Positions 5,447 to 9,043 of a stretch of 9,043 nt of DNA are shown here, piece after piece. This DNA is from Microbacterium sp. (GTDB lineage Bacteria > Actinomycetota > Actinomycetes > Actinomycetales > Microbacteriaceae): contig JAITUD010000097.1 of NCBI GenBank assembly GCA_031286555.1, positions 1 through 9,043 of the forward strand. Direction: 5' to 3'. Made by a program: the position numbers and the translations under genes. Under the pieces are notes generated by a model. The model had not been told where the DNA came from, made no database searches, and saw only the letters and a list, made by a program, of their open reading frames with translations. Positions within the stretch are counted from its first letter, which is position 1. The number at the start of each line of letters is the position of its first letter.

Positions 5447-6022
5447 ATGAGCACGGTCACGATCTTCGGCAAGGGCAACATGGGACAGGCGATCGCAGGC
5501 GTTCTCGCGCGCGGCGGTGCCGACATCCAGCACATCGGGCAGGGATCCACCGCACAGATCGAAGGCGACATCGTCATCCTCGCCGTCCCGTACGGCGCTC
5601 TCGCGCAGATCGCCGCGGACTTCGGCGACCAGCTCGACGGACGCACCGTGGTCGACATCACCAACCCCCTCGACTTCGAGACCTTCGACCGCCTCGTCGT
5701 GCCCGTCGGCAGCAGCGCCGCCGCAGAGTTCGCCTCGGCGGTCCCCGGCGCGCGGGTGCTCAAGGCCTTCAACACCACATTCGCCGCCACGCTCGCCTCC
5801 GGAAAGGTCGGCGGCCAGGCCCTCACCACGGTGCTGATCGCCGGCGACGATGCGGCATCGAAGACTCAGCTGTCGGAGCTGATCACGACTGCGGGACTCG
5901 GCGCGATCGATGCCGGCAGCCTCTCCCGCGCCCACGAACTGGAAGCCCTCGGCTTCCTTCAGCTCACCCTCGCCGCATCCGAGAAGATCACCTGGACCGG
6001 CGGCTTCGGCGTCATCAGCTGA
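5447..6022 (+). CDS. NADPH-dependent F420 reductase-like NAD(P)-binding oxidoreductase
   Basis: This 191-residue protein consists mainly of one Rossmann fold. The dinucleotide-binding turn is TIFGKGNMGQAIAGVLARGG (GKGNMG at 8-13). The fourth strand is DIVILAVPYGAL (41-52), followed by VVDITNP (68-74) and VLKAFNT (104-110), all typical of the F420-reductase/coenzyme F420-dependent NADP oxidoreductase family. The end of the second strand, DIQHIGQGST, lacks the Ser-Arg pair that reads the NADP phosphate in true F420:NADP reductases, so cofactor and partner are uncertain. Many small relatives of this kind sit beside MarR or other regulators without a known substrate. The length is slightly short of the archaeal enzymes. 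It is divergent from marR across a palindromic operator, so the MarR protein probably represses it. A strong hairpin follows its stop. Confidence 0.82.
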   Translation: MSTVTIFGKGNMGQAIAGVLARGGADIQHIGQGSTAQIEGDIVILAVPYGALAQIAADFGDQLDGRTVVDITNPLDFETFDRLVVPVGSSAAAEFASAVPGARVLKAFNTTFAATLASGKVGGQALTTVLIAGDDAASKTQLSELITTAGLGAIDAGSLSRAHELEALGFLQLTLAASEKITWTGGFGVIS

Positions 6023-6036
6023 TTTCGACGACGTTC

Positions 6037-6069
6037 AGCCGGCGGGTCCACACATGGTGCCCGCCGGCT
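6037..6069 (+). terminator. Hairpin terminator after the oxidoreductase gene
   Basis: AGCCGGCGGG (6037-6046) and CCCGCCGGCT (6060-6069) form a perfect 10-bp GC-rich stem with a 13-base loop, starting 15 bases after the stop at 6020-6022. Only a weak T-rich tail follows (TTCTGCT). Confidence 0.75.
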
Positions 6070-6133
6070 TCTGCTCGCGGCGCCGATCCACCCCACGCCG
6101 CCCGCTTCGACGCCGCCGTGCCAGTCTGGATGC

Positions 6134-7372
6134 ATGAGCAGTGATGCCGCGTCGCAGGACGACGCCCCCGCCTCACCGCGGCTGCGTGTCAAGAGGATGC
6201 GGCCGCGCGACCCCGCCGAGGTGTTCCGGTCGTCCAGCCCGCTGGAACTGTTCTTCGACCTGATCTTCGCGGTCTCGGTGTCGCTGGCATCCGACCAGCT
6301 CGTCAACGCCGAGGCGCACGCGCATGTCGGCAGCGGCATCCTCGCGTACCTCATGGTGTTCTTCGCCGTGTGGTGGGCGTGGATGAACTTCACCTGGTTC
6401 GCGAGCGCCTTCGACGCCGACGACTGGCTCTACCGGGTGCTCGCGCTCACCCAGATGGCGGGCGTGGTCGTGCTCGCCGTCGGCACCACCTCGGCGATGG
6501 TCGACGGCGACTACCGGATCATCATCGGCGGCTATGTCGTGATGCGTCTGGCCCTCGTGGCGCAGTGGATCCGGGCATCCCGCAGCCATCCCGCCTACCG
6601 GAGGACGGCGCTGCGGTTCGCCGTCGGCATCGCCCTCGTGCAGGTGCTCTGGGTCTGCTATCCGCTGGTTCCTGCCGCCTGGGCGGTGCCCGTCTTCTTC
6701 GTTCTCGTCGCCTGCGAGTTGTCCGTGCCGCTCATCGCCGAGAGCGCCGGGCAGACGCCGTGGAACGCACAGCACATCGCGGATCGCTACGGCTCGTTCA
6801 CCCTGATCGTGCTCGGCGAATCGGTGCTGGCGTCCACCGTCGCGGCGGCGAACGCGTTCGAGCACGCCTCGCAGATCCTGCAGTTCGCACTCATCGGCGT
6901 CGCTGCCTTCGTGCTCGCCGCCGGACTGTGGTGGATCTACTTCTCCTCCGATGCGAGCTTCTGGCTGCGCCGGCGCCGGGCGCCGATGGTGTTCGGCTAC
7001 GGGCACTACTTCGTGTTCGCCTCGGCCGGCGCCTTCTCGGCCGGCGTCGCCGTGCTGCTCGACTTCGAGGCGGGCCGCGCCGAGCTCTCCGCGACCGTCG
7101 CGGTCGCCACGCTCACGATCCCGGTCGCGGTCTTCGTCCTTGGTGCGTGGGCCCTGATCCTGCGGCACTGCCTGCACGGCTTCTACAACGCCGCCCTGCC
7201 GATCGGCGCGGCGCTCATCGTCGCCTGCACCTTCATCCCGCTGTTCGCGGCGGACGTCGCGGGGGCCGTCGTCGCGGTGCTCGCGGCCGCGGCCGTCATG
7301 ATCGTGATGGTCGTCCTCATCGAGGCATCCGGGGTCCGCGACGAGGATGCACCCGCCGCGACCGGCGCTTAG
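6134..7372 (+). CDS. ltrA: Low temperature requirement A (LtrA) family membrane protein
   Basis: This 412-residue polytopic membrane protein belongs to the family named for a Listeria locus needed for growth in the cold; the molecular activity is not established. Diagnostic motifs are ELFFDLIFAVSVS (38-50) after a basic cytoplasmic N-terminus, FDADDWLYR (93-101) and HIADRYGSFTLIVLGES (214-230). I count about ten to twelve hydrophobic segments, including AYLMVFFAVWWAWM, VVVLAVGTT, ALIGVAAFVLAAGLWWIYF and a long C-terminal Ala/Val helix, and then a short acidic tail. The length is normal. The ATG at 6134 has no ribosome-binding site. CAGTCT (6122-6127), close to a TANNNT -10, lies exactly six bases upstream, suggesting a leaderless start. 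A degenerate copy of its first codons lies at 4783. Its stop overlaps that of the convergent VIT-family gene. Confidence 0.9.
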   Translation: MSSDAASQDDAPASPRLRVKRMRPRDPAEVFRSSSPLELFFDLIFAVSVSLASDQLVNAEAHAHVGSGILAYLMVFFAVWWAWMNFTWFASAFDADDWLYRVLALTQMAGVVVLAVGTTSAMVDGDYRIIIGGYVVMRLALVAQWIRASRSHPAYRRTALRFAVGIALVQVLWVCYPLVPAAWAVPVFFVLVACELSVPLIAESAGQTPWNAQHIADRYGSFTLIVLGESVLASTVAAANAFEHASQILQFALIGVAAFVLAAGLWWIYFSSDASFWLRRRRAPMVFGYGHYFVFASAGAFSAGVAVLLDFEAGRAELSATVAVATLTIPVAVFVLGAWALILRHCLHGFYNAALPIGAALIVACTFIPLFAADVAGAVVAVLAAAAVMIVMVVLIEASGVRDEDAPAATGA

Positions 7373-8052
7373 AAGAAGACCAGCCCCGCGATGTAGCTGA
7401 CGCCCATCGTGCCCAGCCCGACCACGAGCGTGCGCACCAGCATCCGCCTCGCGGAGAGCCGGCCGACCGCCGCGGCGACCAGCGATGTCAGCACCAGTGA
7501 GATGACGACCGCGATCAGGATCGCGGTCCCTTCGATAGACACCGGCGCGACGAACGTGATGGTCAGCGGGATCGCCGACCCGATCATGAACGCGATCATC
7601 GCCTTCAGCCCGGCGAGCACCGGGGCGGTCCTGGGCATGAGCTCCTCGATGCCGTACTCCGCGTCGAGCTGGGCTCCGAGCGCGTTGTGGGCGGTCAGCT
7701 GCTCGGCGACCTGCTTCGCGAGGTCGGGCGCCAACCCCTGCTCCTGCCAGTGCGCGACGAGCTCTTCGAGCTCGTGCTGCGGGTCGGCCTCGAGCTGATG
7801 CTGTTCCTCGTCGGCGATCCGCTGCTCCTCCTCGCGCTCGGCGGCGACCTCGGCCCATTTCGCGCCGCCCGCGCTGATACCACCCGCGATCAGAGTCGCC
7901 ACGGCGGTGAAGAGCAGCAGGCGGTCGCCGGCGCCGGCACCGGCGAAGCCCTGCAGCAGACCGGCGGTGGAGATGATGCCGTCGTTCGCGTCGACCGCCC
8001 ACGAGGTCTCGCGTATCGAACTCAGTGCGCGCCGCCACCAGGATGCCGCCAT
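7369..8052 (-). CDS. VIT1/CCC1 family iron/manganese transporter
   Basis: This 227-residue membrane protein is of the vacuolar iron transporter family, whose members move Fe2+ or Mn2+ by proton exchange, in bacteria probably out of the cytoplasm. The first helix carries DANDGIISTAGLLQGF (21-36), the family hallmark with its conserved acidic residue. A second helix (LLLFTAVATLIAGGISAGGAKW) leads into a Glu-rich cytoplasmic helical domain (about 67-120), with AEREEEQRIADEE and QHELEELVAHWQEQGL, that corresponds to the metal-binding domain. Three more helices follow (AMIAFMIGSAIPLTITF, AILIAVVISLVLTSL and VVGLGTMGVSYIAGLVFF). The frame extends to 8145, but the ATG at 8052 has GGAGGAG (plus-strand CTCCTCC, 8061-8067) 8 bases upstream and starts where family similarity begins. 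It is divergent from the PpsR gene. Confidence 0.9.
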   Translation of the reverse strand: MAASWWRRALSSIRETSWAVDANDGIISTAGLLQGFAGAGAGDRLLLFTAVATLIAGGISAGGAKWAEVAAEREEEQRIADEEQHQLEADPQHELEELVAHWQEQGLAPDLAKQVAEQLTAHNALGAQLDAEYGIEELMPRTAPVLAGLKAMIAFMIGSAIPLTITFVAPVSIEGTAILIAVVISLVLTSLVAAAVGRLSARRMLVRTLVVGLGTMGVSYIAGLVFF

Positions 8053-8060
8053 GCCGTCGT

Positions 8061-8067
8061 CTCCTCC
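8061..8067 (-). promoter_or_regulatory. Strong ribosome-binding site setting the VIT-family start
   Basis: CTCCTCC on the + strand reads GGAGGAG on the - strand, 8 bases before the ATG at 8052. It supports 227 residues over the longer 258-residue reading. Confidence 0.75.
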
Positions 8068-8145
8068 CACCCGACATCCTGCCAACTGCGGCGGCGTCTT
8101 CGACAGCCTTTGCGGTTCCGTTAAATTCCGTACTTCTTGAACCAC

Positions 8146-8163
8146 TGATCTGGCGAAAGATCA
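8146..8163. promoter_or_regulatory. Inverted repeat in the VIT-ppsR divergent gap, possible operator
   Basis: TGATCT (8146-8151) and AGATCA (8158-8163) are exact complements around GGCGAA. The repeat covers about -27 to -44 relative to a leaderless ppsR start, a plausible position for a regulator. A nearby direct repeat of TTCCGT (8116-8121 and 8126-8131, one helical turn apart) lies toward the transporter gene. It does not resemble the IdeR/DtxR iron box. Confidence 0.35.
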
Positions 8164-8177
8164 CCTCGACCCACACT

Positions 8178-8183
8178 TAGAGT
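8178..8183 (+). promoter_or_regulatory. Probable -10 element of a leaderless ppsR transcript
   Basis: TAGAGT fits TANNNT and is followed by six bases and then ATG at 8190, the spacing expected when transcription starts at the start codon. No ribosome-binding site is visible before this ATG. Confidence 0.5.
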
Positions 8184-8189
8184 CGTGGC

Positions 8190-9032
8190 ATGGCCGCCAC
8201 CCCCGCCGCAGCCGTGCCCACCCACCCGGTGCGCTCGGCGTACTTCGTCTCCGACAGCACGGGCATCACCGCCGAGACCCTCGGCAACGCCCTGCTGGCG
8301 AACTTCCCCGGTTTCGTGTTCCGCAAGCACACGATCCCGTTCGTCGACACGGTGGATGCCGCGACGAACGTCGCCAGGCAGATCATGGCCGACGACGCCT
8401 CCGGACTCGAGCCGATCGTCTTCACGACCGCGAAGAACGCCGGAGTGCGCGCGGTCGTCACCGCCGTCCCGGCCACGCACATCGATCTGCTCAGCGGCCA
8501 CCTCGGCGAGCTCGAGCAGGCGCTCGGCACCACTGCGTCCGAGCAGCTCGGCCAGTTCCACATGCTCGGCGACACCACCGAGTACTTCGCCCGCATGCGC
8601 GCCGTCGAGTACGCCATCGAGCACGACGACGGCCAGAGCGCCCGCGCCCTCGATCTGGCCGACGTGATCATCATCGCCCCGAGCCGCTGCGGCAAGACCC
8701 CGACGACCATGTATCTCGCGCTGCAATACGGCCTGCTGGTCGCCAACTACCCGCTCACCGACGACGACTTCCCCACCGAGGGCCTACCGCCGCTGATCAC
8801 GAAGTACGCCGCGCGCTGCTTCGGCCTCACGACCACTCCCCTGCGCCTCAGCCAGGTGCGGCACGAGCGCCGCCCCGATTCGCGCTATTCCAGCCTCGCG
8901 CAGTGCACCACCGAACTGCGCCGGGCCGAGAAGCTCTACGCCCGCAACAGCATCCCGTTCCTGAACTCCTCGACGAAGAGCGTCGAGGAGATGTCCGCCG
9001 TCATCCTGCAGACCCTCGGCCTCCGCCGCTGA
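8190..9032 (+). CDS. ppsR: Phosphoenolpyruvate synthase regulatory protein, kinase/pyrophosphorylase (DUF299)
   Basis: This 280-residue bifunctional enzyme is expected to inactivate PEP synthase by ADP-dependent phosphorylation of a Thr next to the catalytic His, and to reactivate it by phosphate-dependent release of pyrophosphate. It thereby controls the pyruvate-to-PEP step of gluconeogenesis. Motifs are YFVSDSTGITAETLGNALL (18-36), AIEHDDG (142-148), the nucleotide-binding loop APSRCGKTPTTMYLA (163-177), YSSLAQC (233-239) and PFLNSSTKSVEE (256-267), all in family order. The P-loop-like motif has RCGKTP where many relatives have RTSKTP. Length is standard. In proteobacteria and many actinobacteria the gene sits next to ppsA. 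The window ends 11 bases after its stop, so that neighbour cannot be seen. It could act on pyruvate phosphate dikinase instead, if that is the host's enzyme. Confidence 0.93.
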   Translation: MAATPAAAVPTHPVRSAYFVSDSTGITAETLGNALLANFPGFVFRKHTIPFVDTVDAATNVARQIMADDASGLEPIVFTTAKNAGVRAVVTAVPATHIDLLSGHLGELEQALGTTASEQLGQFHMLGDTTEYFARMRAVEYAIEHDDGQSARALDLADVIIIAPSRCGKTPTTMYLALQYGLLVANYPLTDDDFPTEGLPPLITKYAARCFGLTTTPLRLSQVRHERRPDSRYSSLAQCTTELRRAEKLYARNSIPFLNSSTKSVEEMSAVILQTLGLRR

Positions 9033-9043
9033 CCACCCTTCAG

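Noticed and set aside
6370..7500. 376-codon open frame on the + strand inside ltrA
   Set aside because: It is an Arg-rich out-of-frame reading of ltrA; the ltrA frame carries the conserved membrane-protein motifs.
6173..8176. Long 667-codon open frame on the - strand
   Set aside because: It runs antisense through ltrA and across the VIT-family gene in another frame. Its Arg/Gly/Asp-rich composition shows no fold, while both overlapped genes have clear family motifs.

Overview
The window looks like ordinary chromosome from a high-GC actinobacterium, most likely Microbacteriaceae (Microbacterium-like). That placement is an inference from G+C, codon use, TANNNT-type promoter elements close to start codons, and the gene families present. 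I see no phage, insertion sequence, CRISPR array or plasmid backbone. No gene-free stretch exceeds about 200 bases.

Left end (1-863, + strand): the C-terminus of a membrane-anchored protein, then a sortase locus. The sortase is split by one in-frame TAG (315-317). The upstream piece holds the membrane anchor and the downstream piece holds the catalytic-type domain. The reading frame, the stop-start overlap (177) and the domain order all suggest one membrane-anchored sortase broken by a nonsense codon. Next comes an ECF-like sigma factor (1010-1603, +) with no anti-sigma gene beside it.

Middle (1604-4860): a strong inverted repeat, probably a two-way terminator, separates the sigma gene from a large STAND-ATPase LuxR regulator on the - strand (1723-4002). 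Beyond it lie a tRNA-Gly(CCC) gene with a recognisable promoter, then a GNAT acetyltransferase only 13 bases after the tRNA.

MarR module (4861-6022): a marR-type regulator and an F420-reductase-like NAD(P)-binding oxidoreductase are divergent around a near-perfect 32-bp inverted repeat. This is a textbook layout for an autoregulated repressor controlling its neighbour. The module is flanked by two copies of the start of ltrA. One is intact at 6134. The other is a degenerate stub at 4783 just after the GNAT gene, which suggests insertion of the module or a past duplication.

Right end (6134-9043): ltrA (a low-temperature-requirement-type membrane protein) converges on a VIT1/CCC1-family metal transporter, with 4 bases of stop-codon overlap. 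Divergent from the transporter is a PEP synthase regulatory kinase/pyrophosphorylase (PpsR, formerly DUF299), complete and apparently leaderless.

The most noteworthy points are the amber-split and atypical sortase, the duplicated ltrA start bracketing the marR-oxidoreductase pair, and the marR operator. I did not find convincing evidence of an entirely new multi-gene system.
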